NCBI RefSeq assembly: GCF_900162685.1
Contig: NZ_LT727828.1
Span: forward strand, 1,397,774-1,434,563
Length of the DNA: 36,790 bases
Source of the DNA: Terribacillus halophilus
GTDB lineage: Bacteria > Bacillota > Bacilli > Bacillales > Amphibacillaceae
Reading direction: 5' to 3'
Position numbers and translations under genes: made by a program. The notes under the pieces are model-generated. The model searched no databases. It was not told the DNA's origin and saw only the letters and a list, made by a program, of their open reading frames with translations. How positions within the stretch are numbered: position 1 is the first letter of the stretch; every line of letters starts with the position of its first letter. Positions 25,491 to 34,557 of this stretch are shown here, piece by piece.

Positions 25491-25863
25491 ATGTGGTGCT
25501 CGTTTTAATATTAACGCCAATCATACCGCCGACAAGGGAAGCTAGCAGGAACCCGCCATGTGTTAGCAGCTGTGCTCCGGAAAAGCCAACCTGATAACCA
25601 AGGTATTGATAGAGAAGAACGAATAGCGTAAAGCCAATTGCAGTCATGCCGCCTAGCATCCATCCTTTGTCTTCTCCCTTTACACCAGCAATAAATCCGC
25701 CAATAAAGAGGCTCAGTATACCCGCTCCCAGAGTTGTCCAGTCGAGCATTCCCTCCCCCATCTTTGTGAAGCGAAGCAGTAAAGCTAATGTGAAGCTAAT
25801 AAACAGTAGCAGCGAAAAAACCGTAATCCACCCATACAAGATCGCTTGTACATTTTTTTTCAC
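25489..25863 (-). CDS. TIGR04086 family membrane protein
   Basis: The 124-residue protein has four transmembrane helices (about 8-30, 43-62, 68-90, 98-120) with GAGILSLFIGGFIAGVKGEDKGWMLGG across helices two and three, typical of the YrzE/TIGR04086 family of Bacillales, whose function is unknown. The start is GTG 25863, six bases after GGAGGGA. Its stop lies at the edge of the shared terminator. In B. subtilis the homologue is also between yajC and the DUF421 gene. Confidence 0.85.
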   Translation of the reverse strand: MKKNVQAILYGWITVFSLLLFISFTLALLLRFTKMGEGMLDWTTLGAGILSLFIGGFIAGVKGEDKGWMLGGMTAIGFTLFVLLYQYLGYQVGFSGAQLLTHGGFLLASLVGGMIGVNIKTSTT

Positions 25864-25975
25864 AAAAATCCCTCCAGCATGTCTATATGACTACTGTATG
25901 TCTGTTAATACAATTTGAGAACGTATATAACCTTTCCTCTTGCACAAAATAGGTGAAAAGGGAGGCGAGTGTTCG

Positions 25976-26635
25976 TTGGATACGTTGGAATGGGCAATTA
26001 TAGGCAGAACAATTCTATCCTATGTTGTTATCGTAATTATTTTCCGCTTAATGGGAAAACGTGAAATTGGTGAACTGAGCATAATTGACTTAGTTGTATT
26101 TTTAATGTTAGCCGAAATAGCTGTCTTTTCTATAGAAGATCCGAGCAGCCATTTGCTTCATTTTATTGTACCGATGGTCGTTCTTTTAATCATTCAAAGG
26201 GTTACTGCATTCCTCTCCTTAAAGTTTCCTAAAATGCGTGACTTTATGGAGGGAAAACCATCCATTATTATTAGCAGAGGCAAAATAGATGAACATGAAA
26301 TGCGAAAACAACGCTACAGCTTCTCTGATTTGCAGCAGCAGCTGCGTGAGAAGGGGGCAAAAAGTATACAGGATGTTGACTTTGCCATTTTGGAAACGTC
26401 CGGTGAATTATCTGTATTCGAAAAAAAAGATACTGCTGATGGAAGCAGTGGTTATGTCACGCCGCTAATTGTCGATGGAGAAATTCAGCAGGAAGCCCTA
26501 GAGAAGATTGATAAATCTCCATCTTGGCTCCGCGGTGAGATGAAACGGCATGGTCATCCTACACTCGATACAATCTCTTACTGCACGGTGGATAAGAATC
26601 ATCATTGGTATATTGACCGAAAAGATGAGCGATGA
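25976..26635 (+). CDS. DUF421 membrane protein (YetF/YrbG-like)
   Basis: The 219-residue protein has two to three N-terminal transmembrane helices, including IILFRLMGKREIGELSIID-type sequence (here IVIIFRLMGKREIGELS), and a C-terminal domain with FMEGKPSIIISRGKIDEHEMRKQR and DVDFAILETSGELSVF, the conserved DUF421/DUF421-tail signature of YetF-like proteins. The biological role is uncertain; related spore proteins act at the inner membrane of the spore. I choose TTG 25976 (MDTLEWAII) after GGGAGG; an upstream TTG in frame has no ribosome binding site. The stop abuts the spoVB stop. Confidence 0.87.
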   Translation: MDTLEWAIIGRTILSYVVIVIIFRLMGKREIGELSIIDLVVFLMLAEIAVFSIEDPSSHLLHFIVPMVVLLIIQRVTAFLSLKFPKMRDFMEGKPSIIISRGKIDEHEMRKQRYSFSDLQQQLREKGAKSIQDVDFAILETSGELSVFEKKDTADGSSGYVTPLIVDGEIQQEALEKIDKSPSWLRGEMKRHGHPTLDTISYCTVDKNHHWYIDRKDER

Positions 26636-28183
26636 TTATCGTTTGTTTCTTGAGAGAAATTGTTCGAATTCAGCTTTGGTAATAAATCCGAAACAGAGTA
26701 AAAATAGGCAATAAAGGAAGAGTAAGCAAAGCAGCAGCAAAAGGAAAGAAGGCAGCTCGTATAGTGAGCCTGCAAATATTCCTTTCAGCATATAGGCGGT
26801 AACAAATGTCAACGCTAGTAGACTAAACATTCGACCTAGTTCCTTCCATGACAGCTTGAAGCCCGCTACACGTGCAAGTGAAATCAAATGCAAGAGTGTG
26901 ATCAGTACGACGGTGACAATGAGACTGATGGCAATACCAATAATACCAAATTTGGCGTTGGAGCCTAAAGAGACGAGTATAATGATTTTTGCGCCAGCAC
27001 CTATAACAGTATTCCACATCGCTGATTTGGCAGCATCCAGTGCTTGCAGAGCAGTACTAAGCGGCATCTGAATGTACATCATAATATAGAACGGTGCCAT
27101 CAGCAGGATAAATCGCTCTGCGCTTTCGCTTCCATACATATAATGCAAAATTGGTCCGGCAAATATGGTCAGTGTTACGGTCGCAATCGCACCGGAAGCG
27201 AAGCTGAGCCGAATTGCTTGGTGAATTCGATAATGGACAAATTGATGGCGATTCTGTTCATTTGCTTCGCTGATAGATGGTAATAACGCAGTCGCTAAGG
27301 AATGAGTAATGAAAGTTGGCAGGAACAGCAGCGGCAGCGCATAGCCTGTCAGCTCACCGTACTGTCGTGTCGCTAATGCGGTTCCGACACCTGCCAGCGC
27401 TAAGCTTTGGGCAGTTAGAATTGGTTCCAGGAAATGTGTACCGCTTGCGATTAGCCTGCTGCCTGTTGCCGGAAGTGCAATTGAAAATAAACGCTCCAGC
27501 GTTTCTTTACCGCCCTTTAATGCTGTAAGAAATTGAGATCGTATTTTTACGGTCTTTTTTCGTTTAAACTGATACAGCATATAAAGCAGTGAAACGAACT
27601 CTCCGATAATGACAGAAATCATAGCTCCTAAAGCAGCGAATTCTACTCCATAAGGCAGCAATAGCTTTACAAGAAAAACAGTACAGCTAATTCGGACAAC
27701 TTGTTCAATAACTTGGGAGAAGCTTTGCGGCTTCATATTCTGCTTCCCTTGGAAATACCCTCGCAGTACTGCCGCTACCGCCAAGATGGGAATGATTGGT
27801 CCTATTGCGAACAGCGGATAGATGACGCGGGCATCTTTAAGCAGCTTGTCCGCTAGGAACGGCGCGATAAAGTAAAGGAAACCGACAAATACTATGCTGA
27901 TACTCAAGGTGATGGATAAGGAAACGACAACAATTTTTTTAATCTGTACTGTATCTCCGCGGACATCCGCTTCAGCTACCCGTTTCGAAATGGCTATAGG
28001 CAAACCGAATTGAGTGATGGCAATGGCCAAGAACAACGTTGGCATCGCCATCATGTATAGTCCGACCCCCTCTTCTCCCATGACACGTGCCACGACAATC
28101 CGATTCACGAATCCTAGGAAGCGGGTGATTAAGCTGGCAGCAATCAAAATGAGAGCGCCTTGTAGAAAAGTCTGCTTTGTCAC
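26636..28183 (-). CDS. spoVB: Stage V sporulation protein SpoVB (lipid flippase family)
   Basis: SpoVB is a MOP/MATE-type transporter of the polysaccharide flippase family needed for spore cortex synthesis, probably moving lipid-linked precursors in the mother cell. The 515 residues form about 14 transmembrane helices; FLQGALILIAASLITRFLGFVNRIV and GEEGVGLYMMAMPTLFLA are the usual opening segments. I place the start at GTG 28183 (MTKQTFLQGA), which agrees with known SpoVB proteins; a longer frame from TTG 28204 lacks a ribosome binding site. A sigmaE promoter lies 45 bases upstream. The gene is convergent with the DUF421 gene without a terminator between them. Confidence 0.93.
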   Translation of the reverse strand: MTKQTFLQGALILIAASLITRFLGFVNRIVVARVMGEEGVGLYMMAMPTLFLAIAITQFGLPIAISKRVAEADVRGDTVQIKKIVVVSLSITLSISIVFVGFLYFIAPFLADKLLKDARVIYPLFAIGPIIPILAVAAVLRGYFQGKQNMKPQSFSQVIEQVVRISCTVFLVKLLLPYGVEFAALGAMISVIIGEFVSLLYMLYQFKRKKTVKIRSQFLTALKGGKETLERLFSIALPATGSRLIASGTHFLEPILTAQSLALAGVGTALATRQYGELTGYALPLLFLPTFITHSLATALLPSISEANEQNRHQFVHYRIHQAIRLSFASGAIATVTLTIFAGPILHYMYGSESAERFILLMAPFYIMMYIQMPLSTALQALDAAKSAMWNTVIGAGAKIIILVSLGSNAKFGIIGIAISLIVTVVLITLLHLISLARVAGFKLSWKELGRMFSLLALTFVTAYMLKGIFAGSLYELPSFLLLLLCLLFLYCLFLLCFGFITKAEFEQFLSRNKR

Positions 28184-28228
28184 ATCCACAACCTGCCTTC
28201 TCAAATAATAGTTTTTCGGCTACAATTA

Positions 28229-28259
28229 AGTGTATGCAGAAGATGTGTCCAAGCATGAC
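28229..28259 (-). promoter_or_regulatory. SigmaE promoter of spoVB
   Basis: On the minus strand GTCATGCT, 15 bases, CATACACT. The -10 fits the sigmaE consensus CATAHAHT fully and the -35 matches six of eight positions. spoVB is known to belong to the sigmaE regulon. Confidence 0.65.
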
Positions 28260-28303
28260 TGGCCTGCACAAAAGCAAGGCAAGTTGTTACAGGAGGTAAA
28301 AGC

Positions 28304-28600
28304 GTGTACGAATTGAAAACAGTAAACGAATGGAAGGCAGAAGTGATGCCTGCTATCATCAGCAAGAAGGATGAATTTCACTTGCTCGGATATGAAAAAG
28401 CATCGGCTGCAGATATTTGGAGCTGTATGGAAAAAAAAGTGTGGAAAAAAGATACAGAGAAACCGAAGCGTTTATATGAAGTGGTTGCAGATATTATGCA
28501 GCTCAATATATCGGTTTATATGGGCTATCTGACCATGTCTGTATATGAGGAAGATGAAGATTTAATGGCTTCAATTGCAGCAATCAACGGTCAATCCTGA
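28304..28600 (+). CDS. comN: Post-transcriptional regulator ComN
   Basis: The 98-residue protein is the ComN (YrzD) family member that in B. subtilis controls the comE message after transcription and localises with DivIVA. Recognisable segments are MPAIISKKDEFHLLGYEKAS, DIWSCMEKKVWKK and VADIMQLNISVYMGYLTMSVYE. The start is GTG 28304, seven bases after a perfect AGGAGG. Its position between spoVB and secDF matches B. subtilis. Confidence 0.85.
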   Translation: MYELKTVNEWKAEVMPAIISKKDEFHLLGYEKASAADIWSCMEKKVWKKDTEKPKRLYEVVADIMQLNISVYMGYLTMSVYEEDEDLMASIAAINGQS

Positions 28601-28612
28601 TGAAAGGTATCG

Positions 28613-28642
28613 TTGACAGTGTTGGCTCGGCTTTTCTATACT
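28613..28642 (+). promoter_or_regulatory. SigmaA promoter of secDF
   Basis: TTGACA (28613-28618), 18 bases, TATACT (28637-28642); a near-consensus promoter between comN and secDF. It leaves a leader of about 105 bases. Confidence 0.75.
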
Positions 28643-28755
28643 ATGGAAGTATTTGACGAACGAGTGCAGCGTGTACATACATGCAGTAAACAATGCAGGC
28701 TTTGCTTGCAGTATATTAGGTTTCCGTTTTAGCGGATATGGGAGGCAGTTGCATC

Positions 28756-31014
28756 ATGGTGAAAAGAGGCAGAATTGTTGCCTTCTTCTTGATCGTCCTT
28801 TTACTTTTGGGAGCGATGGGAACGACAATTCAGGGTATTGCGAAAGATTTGAATTTAGGACTTGATCTGCAGGGCGGATTTGAGGTGCTTTATGAAGTAG
28901 AGCCGCTTGAGGAAGGCGACGAGGTGGATACGGCTACGCTAAACGCAACAGCACAGGCGCTGAATGAGCGTGTCAATTCACTTGGTGTCAGCGAAACAAA
29001 TATTGATATAGAGCAGCCGAACCGAATACGTGTTCAGCTTGCTGGTGTAGAAGATCAGGATCAAGCGCGCGAGATGCTGTCTACAACTGCGAATCTATCT
29101 TTCCGGGATACGAACGACAAAGAATACTTAAACGGAACAGATATTGAAGCCGGCAGTGCCAAGCAGGCGTTTGACCCGCAAACAAATCAGCCGCTTGTTA
29201 CAGTAGATATGAAAGATGCTTCAAAATTTGCAGAAGTGACGAGCGAAATCGCGCAGCTTCCTTTTCCCGAAAACAGACTAGTCATCTGGCTGGACTATGA
29301 AGAAGAAAATTCATATGAAGAAGAAGCGCAAAAGCCGGAAGATGAACAAAAATTCATCTCTGCACCGTCAGTTTCACAGACAATTAATAGTAAGTCTGTA
29401 CAGATTGAAGGGAATTTCACGGTTGAAAGTGCTCAAGAACTTGCTGATCTTTTGAATGCCGGTTCTCTGCCCGTGAAAATGGAAGAAGTGTATTCAAACT
29501 CTGTTGGTGCCCAATTTGGACAACAAGCGCTGGATGAAACGATGTTGGCAGGTTATATTGCATTTGCCCTTATCCTGCTGTTTATGATTGTTTATTACCG
29601 ACTTCCAGGTTTGATAGCGTCAATTACACTTGCTGTGTTTGCTTATTTAAATCTTGTTGTCTTTGATTTTCTCAATGTAGTACTGACATTGCCAGGAATC
29701 GCTGCTTTGATTCTCGGTGTCGGAATGGCAGTAGATGCAAATATTATCACTTATGAACGAATTAAGGATGAGCTGAAAACCGGCAAGTCGCTGAAAGCAG
29801 CCTATAAAGCTGGTAATAAGAATTCCTTGGCAACTATTACAGATGCGAACATTACAACTTTAATAGCTGGTATTGTGCTGTTTATTTTCGGTACTAGTTC
29901 AGTAAAAGGATTTGCAACCACACTTATTATCAGTATCCTGCTTAGCTTTATCACGGCTGTAGTAGGTTCACGTGCTTTGCTTGGTTTGATGGTGAAGAGC
30001 CGTGCATTTGATAAAAAACCAGCATGGTTCGGCGTCTCCAAGAAAAATATCCGTAAACTGAGTGACAAAGAAGAACGAAGCGCCACCTTCTATGGAATGA
30101 AACTGAATCTCGTAAAACACCGCAAAGCGTATTTTGCATTTTCTATTGCGCTCACAATTGCGGGTATTATTTGCTTGAGTATTTTCAAGCTTAACCTAGG
30201 TATTGATTTTACGAGCGGTTCACGTGTTGAGTTTGATTCGAATGAGACGTTGACAACGGAGCAGATTGAGCAGCAATTCGAGGATATTGGGTATACGTCT
30301 AAAGAAACGCAGTTATCTGCAGATGGGACGCATGCTTCCGTCCGCTTGGATGACACGCTCTCCAAAAACGAGGAAGATGACGTGAAAAGCAATATTACAG
30401 ATGCTTATGGCAGTGCACCTAGCATTAGTACCGTTTCGCCTGTTATAGGCAAGGAACTGGCAAAAAATGCAGTGTACGCCGTCATTTTTGCATCAATTGG
30501 TATTGTGTTGTATGCAACGATCCGATTTGAGTTTAAATTTGCGATGGCGGCAATTGTGGCACTCGTGCATGACGCTTTCTTTATCTTGGCGATATTCAGT
30601 ATTACCAGATTAGAATTTGATATCACAATTATCGCGGCCATTTTGACCATCATTGGTTATTCCATCAATGATACAATCGTAACGTTTGACCGAATTAAGG
30701 AGAATATACGCCTGAAACGGAAAGTGAAAACGTTCGATGAGCTGGCGAAGATTGTGAATGACAGCTTACTGCAAACACTAGTACGAAGTGTAAACACGGT
30801 GGCAACTGTCATTGTGGCAGCAATTATTCTCTGGATTTTCGGAGCTGCCCCGATTACAAACTTCTCGATTGCACTTGTTATCGGATTAGCAGCGGGAACA
30901 TACTCTTCGCTATTCATCGCAGCCCAGTTATGGCTCGTATGGCGCGGCAAGAATATTGACAAACAGCCGATTATTCACGAAGAGAAGAAGAAAGTAGAAG
31001 GACCGCAAGTTTGA
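28756..31014 (+). CDS. secDF: Fused protein translocase subunit SecDF
   Basis: SecDF uses the proton gradient to pull secreted proteins out of the Sec channel. The 752 residues join SecD and SecF: the SecD half has an N-terminal helix (GRIVAFFLIVLLLLGAMG), the motif LGLDLQGGFEVLYEV, an outer P1 domain and six-helix block with GVGMAVDANIITYERIK; the SecF half starts near residue 440 with LNLGIDFTSGSRVEF and ends with helices containing IIGYSINDTIVTFDRIKEN. The single-chain fusion is typical of Bacillus. ATG 28756 lies after GGGAGG. It has its own promoter and terminator. Confidence 0.97.
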   Translation: MVKRGRIVAFFLIVLLLLGAMGTTIQGIAKDLNLGLDLQGGFEVLYEVEPLEEGDEVDTATLNATAQALNERVNSLGVSETNIDIEQPNRIRVQLAGVEDQDQAREMLSTTANLSFRDTNDKEYLNGTDIEAGSAKQAFDPQTNQPLVTVDMKDASKFAEVTSEIAQLPFPENRLVIWLDYEEENSYEEEAQKPEDEQKFISAPSVSQTINSKSVQIEGNFTVESAQELADLLNAGSLPVKMEEVYSNSVGAQFGQQALDETMLAGYIAFALILLFMIVYYRLPGLIASITLAVFAYLNLVVFDFLNVVLTLPGIAALILGVGMAVDANIITYERIKDELKTGKSLKAAYKAGNKNSLATITDANITTLIAGIVLFIFGTSSVKGFATTLIISILLSFITAVVGSRALLGLMVKSRAFDKKPAWFGVSKKNIRKLSDKEERSATFYGMKLNLVKHRKAYFAFSIALTIAGIICLSIFKLNLGIDFTSGSRVEFDSNETLTTEQIEQQFEDIGYTSKETQLSADGTHASVRLDDTLSKNEEDDVKSNITDAYGSAPSISTVSPVIGKELAKNAVYAVIFASIGIVLYATIRFEFKFAMAAIVALVHDAFFILAIFSITRLEFDITIIAAILTIIGYSINDTIVTFDRIKENIRLKRKVKTFDELAKIVNDSLLQTLVRSVNTVATVIVAAIILWIFGAAPITNFSIALVIGLAAGTYSSLFIAAQLWLVWRGKNIDKQPIIHEEKKKVEGPQV

Positions 31015-31017
31015 TAA

Positions 31018-31052
31018 AATAACTCCCGTAGCAGTACGGGGGTTATTTTTTT
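31018..31052 (+). terminator. Rho-independent terminator after secDF
   Basis: AATAACTCCCGT and ACGGGGGTTATT pair over a six-base loop and are followed by Ts. Confidence 0.92.
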
Positions 31053-31100
31053 GAAATTTAGGGAATGTAAGTAATAGACGCATTCGAAAGGAGTCAGCAT

Positions 31101-31484
31101 ATGAAAGCACAATGGTATATCATTCTAGCAGTTATCTTTGCAGTACTTATTGCAATATTCGCAGTTATCAACGTTGACAGTGTACAGGTGGACTACCTAT
31201 TTGGAGTTGGGTCTGCTCCCCTGATATTAATCATTTTGTTCTCCGTTTTGATGGGCGTCTTAATTACAGCATCTGTAGGAGGGTTGCGTATGTTTAAATT
31301 GAACCGAGAAGTACGCACTTTACGAAAAGATAATGATAAGAAAGCAGCTGAAATAACAGAAATACAAGAAAAACGGGCAGAGTATGGACACGAGGAAACG
31401 GAAAGAGCGACTACAAATATTTCCGATCCGACAACTAACACGTATCCTACTTCTGAACGAATGAGAGACGAATACAACAGATAA
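31101..31484 (+). CDS. LapA-domain (DUF1049) membrane protein
   Basis: The 127-residue protein has two transmembrane helices (about 5-25 and 40-62) separated by the short loop NVDSVQVDYLFGVGSAPL, the LapA/DUF1049 signature, then a cytoplasmic coiled coil (about 68-95: FKLNREVRTLRKDNDKKAAEI) and a disordered polar tail. In enterobacteria LapA/LapB controls LpxC, but Gram-positive members have no assigned role. AAAGGAG precedes ATG 31101. It stands between secDF and recJ as in related genomes. Confidence 0.85.
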   Translation: MKAQWYIILAVIFAVLIAIFAVINVDSVQVDYLFGVGSAPLILIILFSVLMGVLITASVGGLRMFKLNREVRTLRKDNDKKAAEITEIQEKRAEYGHEETERATTNISDPTTNTYPTSERMRDEYNR

Positions 31485-31488
31485 CACA

Positions 31489-31517
31489 TTGCCCCGCTGG
31501 CCAGGCTCTAGTATAAT
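31489..31517 (+). promoter_or_regulatory. SigmaA promoter of recJ
   Basis: TTGCCC (31489-31494), 17 bases, TATAAT (31512-31517), 24 bases before the recJ start. The -10 is perfect and the spacing ideal. The transcript would have a very short leader. Confidence 0.75.
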
Positions 31518-31540
31518 AGCTTGGTTAGGGGGTCTTTTTT

Positions 31541-33883
31541 ATGTTGAAAAGCACAATGAGATGGAAGGAAAATAGCGGCCCTTCTGCTCATACAGCACTG
31601 GGTTTCGGTGTTTCACCGCTAGTCGAGCAATTGCTTCTGCAGCGGGGGATAACATCGGCAGAGGATGCACAGCGGTTCCTTCGTCCGTCTCTTGAGGACC
31701 TACATCGCCCGGAATATTTACGTGATATAGATGTTGCAGCGGAACGAATCCATGCTGCAATAGCGCAAGAAGAAAAAATACTCGTATTCGGCGATTACGA
31801 TGCAGATGGTGTTTCTTCCACTGTTGTCCTGCTAGAAGCACTTCGGGAGCTTGGCGCCGATTGCGATTATTATATACCGAACCGTTTTACGGAAGGCTAC
31901 GGACCGAATGAGGAAGCTTTCCGTGCCGCAAAAGACAATGGCTATGGGTTAATTATAACTGTCGATACAGGAATTGCTGCTAATCACGAGGCTGAGGTTG
32001 CGAAGCAGATTGGAATTGATTTGATTATTACAGATCACCATGAGGTACAAGAATCTGTTCCGGCTGCTGTAGCGGTCGTGCATCCGAAATGCTCACCCGA
32101 TTATCCGTTCCATGAACTTGCCGGCGTAGGAGTGGCATTTAAACTTGCAGAGTACTTGCTCGGATACTTTCCAAAACAGCTGCTTGATTTGGTTGTCATT
32201 GGAACGATTGCGGATTTGGTGCCGCTTGTTGATGAAAACAGAGTATTAGCTGCAGAGGGATTAAAGGCAATTTCTTCCTCCCAAAGACCAGGAATACGTG
32301 CCTTAAAGGACAGTTGTGGCTTGGACGGGGTCGTAACAGAAGAAGATATCGGCTTCAAGATTGGACCGCGAATTAATGCAGTCGGTCGCTTACAGGAGGC
32401 TGACTTGGCTGTAGAATTATTGCTGGCGGCCACTTATGAAGAGGCAGCCGAAATGGCAGAAGAGATTCAGTCACTGAACACCGAACGGCAGAATATCGTT
32501 GCAAAGATTGCCAAAGAAGCCGAAGCAATGGTCAGAGAACAGCCGGCAGAAGACAGCAGCCACGTTATTATTGTGGCGAAAGAAGGCTGGAACGAGGGCG
32601 TCTTAGGAATCGTTGCGTCAAAATTGGTGCGCACTTTTGATCGCCCTGCTATAGTACTGGCAGCTCATCCTGAAAAAGGTACAGCGAAAGGCTCGGCCAG
32701 AAGCATCGATGCTTTTGATTTATTCCACCACTGCATGCAAGTTCGGGATCACTTTGTTGCTTTTGGGGGACATGCCCAAGCAGCGGGAATGACATTAGAA
32801 CTTGAGCAAGTAGACCAGCTTCGAAAAGCTTTAAATAAGGCTGCCAGTGATGCGCTGCGTCCAGAAGACTTTAAGCAGTCATTGGCCATAGATTTAGAAG
32901 TGAGCGTACAAGATGTCTCGATTGATTTAATCAAAGATATGTCACAGCTGGCGCCATTCGGTATGCAAAATCCGAAGCCGCTCGTAAAACTTTCTGCGCC
33001 AATGCGGGAAGTGAAGCTGATCGGGGCGAATAAAAATCACTTGAAGTTTGTTTTTGCGGAGGAAAATGTACAGCTTGATGGGGTTTGTTTCGGAAAAGGA
33101 GACCTTTATCCGTTTTTAGCGCCAGCAGACGAACTGGAAGCTGTCGGAGAACTGTCTATTAACGAGTGGAATGGCAGGCAGAAGGCCCAAATTTTAATTG
33201 AAGATGTAGCAGTCCATTCTTGGCAGCTGTTCGATCACCGAGGCAGCAAGCAGCTTCAAAAAACAGTACAGCTGAAACAGGAAGAAGAAACAGCTGTTAT
33301 TCGTTTCCGACCAGATACGGATCTAAACTGGTTGTCAGATCAGGTACGCGTGCTTGATTACGAAACGGAAGGTTTGGCGAATGCGGCAGGCAATATAACT
33401 GCTGTTGTTCTCGCAGATCTGCCGCACCGGCTGGAAGACCTTACGTTTGCTTTACGTCATATACAGCCAGATCTTATTTATGCTTGTTATGATGTGAAAG
33501 AGAACGCTTATTTACAAGGATTTCCGGATCGGGAACAGTTTAAGATCTTCTACGCTATTCTGCTGAAACAGAAGACGATTTCTTATCAGCAGCTGGAGAA
33601 TCACCTTAAAAATAGCCGTGGCTGGAGTGCGCAGCGGACCAAGTTTATTTCCGACGTGTTTTTTGAGCTCGAATTTGTTAAACTAGATAAGGATCAAATT
33701 TCAATCAACCCAAGTCCTTCCAAACGAGATCTGGCGGACTCACAAGTCTACCAGGGATTGAAGGAAGCGATAGAAGTCGAGAAGATCTTATATTATTCCG
33801 GCTACAACGATTTGAAACAATGGCTGGAACATGCGCTGGAGCGCGGGGAAGTTATCGAGGAGGAAGCAGTAAATGGATTATAA
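31541..33883 (+). CDS. recJ: Single-strand-specific exonuclease RecJ
   Basis: RecJ digests single-stranded DNA 5' to 3' in recombination and mismatch repair. The 780-residue protein has the DHH phosphoesterase motifs: [13 protein letters not shown] (motif I, about 80-92), [14 protein letters not shown] (motif III) and [14 protein letters not shown]; the DHHA1 domain includes [10 protein letters not shown] and GGHAQAAGM. An OB-fold domain follows (about 470-560), and a C-terminal extension (about 570-780) is typical of Bacillus RecJ. AGGGGG precedes ATG 31541. It overlaps apt by 11 bases. Confidence 0.96.
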   Translation: MLKSTMRWKENSGPSAHTALGFGVSPLVEQLLLQRGITSAEDAQRFLRPSLEDLHRPEYLRDIDVAAERIHAAIAQEEKILVFGDYDADGVSSTVVLLEALRELGADCDYYIPNRFTEGYGPNEEAFRAAKDNGYGLIITVDTGIAANHEAEVAKQIGIDLIITDHHEVQESVPAAVAVVHPKCSPDYPFHELAGVGVAFKLAEYLLGYFPKQLLDLVVIGTIADLVPLVDENRVLAAEGLKAISSSQRPGIRALKDSCGLDGVVTEEDIGFKIGPRINAVGRLQEADLAVELLLAATYEEAAEMAEEIQSLNTERQNIVAKIAKEAEAMVREQPAEDSSHVIIVAKEGWNEGVLGIVASKLVRTFDRPAIVLAAHPEKGTAKGSARSIDAFDLFHHCMQVRDHFVAFGGHAQAAGMTLELEQVDQLRKALNKAASDALRPEDFKQSLAIDLEVSVQDVSIDLIKDMSQLAPFGMQNPKPLVKLSAPMREVKLIGANKNHLKFVFAEENVQLDGVCFGKGDLYPFLAPADELEAVGELSINEWNGRQKAQILIEDVAVHSWQLFDHRGSKQLQKTVQLKQEEETAVIRFRPDTDLNWLSDQVRVLDYETEGLANAAGNITAVVLADLPHRLEDLTFALRHIQPDLIYACYDVKENAYLQGFPDREQFKIFYAILLKQKTISYQQLENHLKNSRGWSAQRTKFISDVFFELEFVKLDKDQISINPSPSKRDLADSQVYQGLKEAIEVEKILYYSGYNDLKQWLEHALERGEVIEEEAVNGL

Positions 33884-34388
33884 AAAATATATTACAGTCG
33901 TAGAGGACTGGCCAAAACCGGGGATTAAGTTCAAAGATATTACAACTTTGATGGATAATGGCCCGGCATATAAATCAGCAGTTAATGAAATTGTTGAATT
34001 CGCGAAAGACAAAAATGTAGACTTGATCGTCGGTCCGGAAGCACGCGGATTTATTGTAGGCTGTCCGGTATCTTATGCTTTGGATATTGGCTTTGCACCT
34101 GTACGGAAAGAAGGCAAGCTGCCGAGAGAAGTAATCAAAGTATCTTACGGTCTTGAATACGGCGAAAACGTTCTGACAATCCATAAAGATGCAATTAAAC
34201 CTGGTCAGCGTGTTCTGATTACAGATGACTTGCTTGCGACTGGCGGTACAATCGAAGCAACAATCAAACTTGTTGAACAACTTGGCGGTATCGTTGTCGG
34301 ATGTGCATTCTTCGTAGAATTGGGTTATCTTGACGGCAGAGAAAAGCTGAATGGTTACGAAGTTCTTACGCTAACTACTTACGAATAA
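33873..34388 (+). CDS. apt: Adenine phosphoribosyltransferase
   Basis: Apt salvages adenine to AMP with PRPP. The 171 residues contain [16 protein letters not shown] at the start, the substrate region [15 protein letters not shown] and the PRPP loop [13 protein letters not shown] (about 111-123). Length is normal. ATG 33873 lies inside the end of recJ after GAGGAGG, so the two genes are translationally linked. A terminator separates it from relA. Confidence 0.97.
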   Translation: MDYKKYITVVEDWPKPGIKFKDITTLMDNGPAYKSAVNEIVEFAKDKNVDLIVGPEARGFIVGCPVSYALDIGFAPVRKEGKLPREVIKVSYGLEYGENVLTIHKDAIKPGQRVLITDDLLATGGTIEATIKLVEQLGGIVVGCAFFVELGYLDGREKLNGYEVLTLTTYE

Positions 34389-34402
34389 TAGCAATCACAA
34401 TC

Positions 34403-34432
34403 AAGAGTGCTCCATTTGGGGCACTCTTTCTT
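34403..34432 (+). terminator. Terminator after apt
   Basis: AAGAGTGC and GCACTCTT, with CTCC/GGGG extending the pairing, are followed by TCTT. The T-run is short. Confidence 0.75.
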
Positions 34433-34557
34433 GCATCTGAAGGATAGAGATACTTGTCGAATTGATTGGATATTTGTTAAGCTAATAAAAATGAGATGTG
34501 ACAGTTTATAATCCTCGTCGCATTCGCGGACGATGAGAAGGAGTTTATGGAAATAGA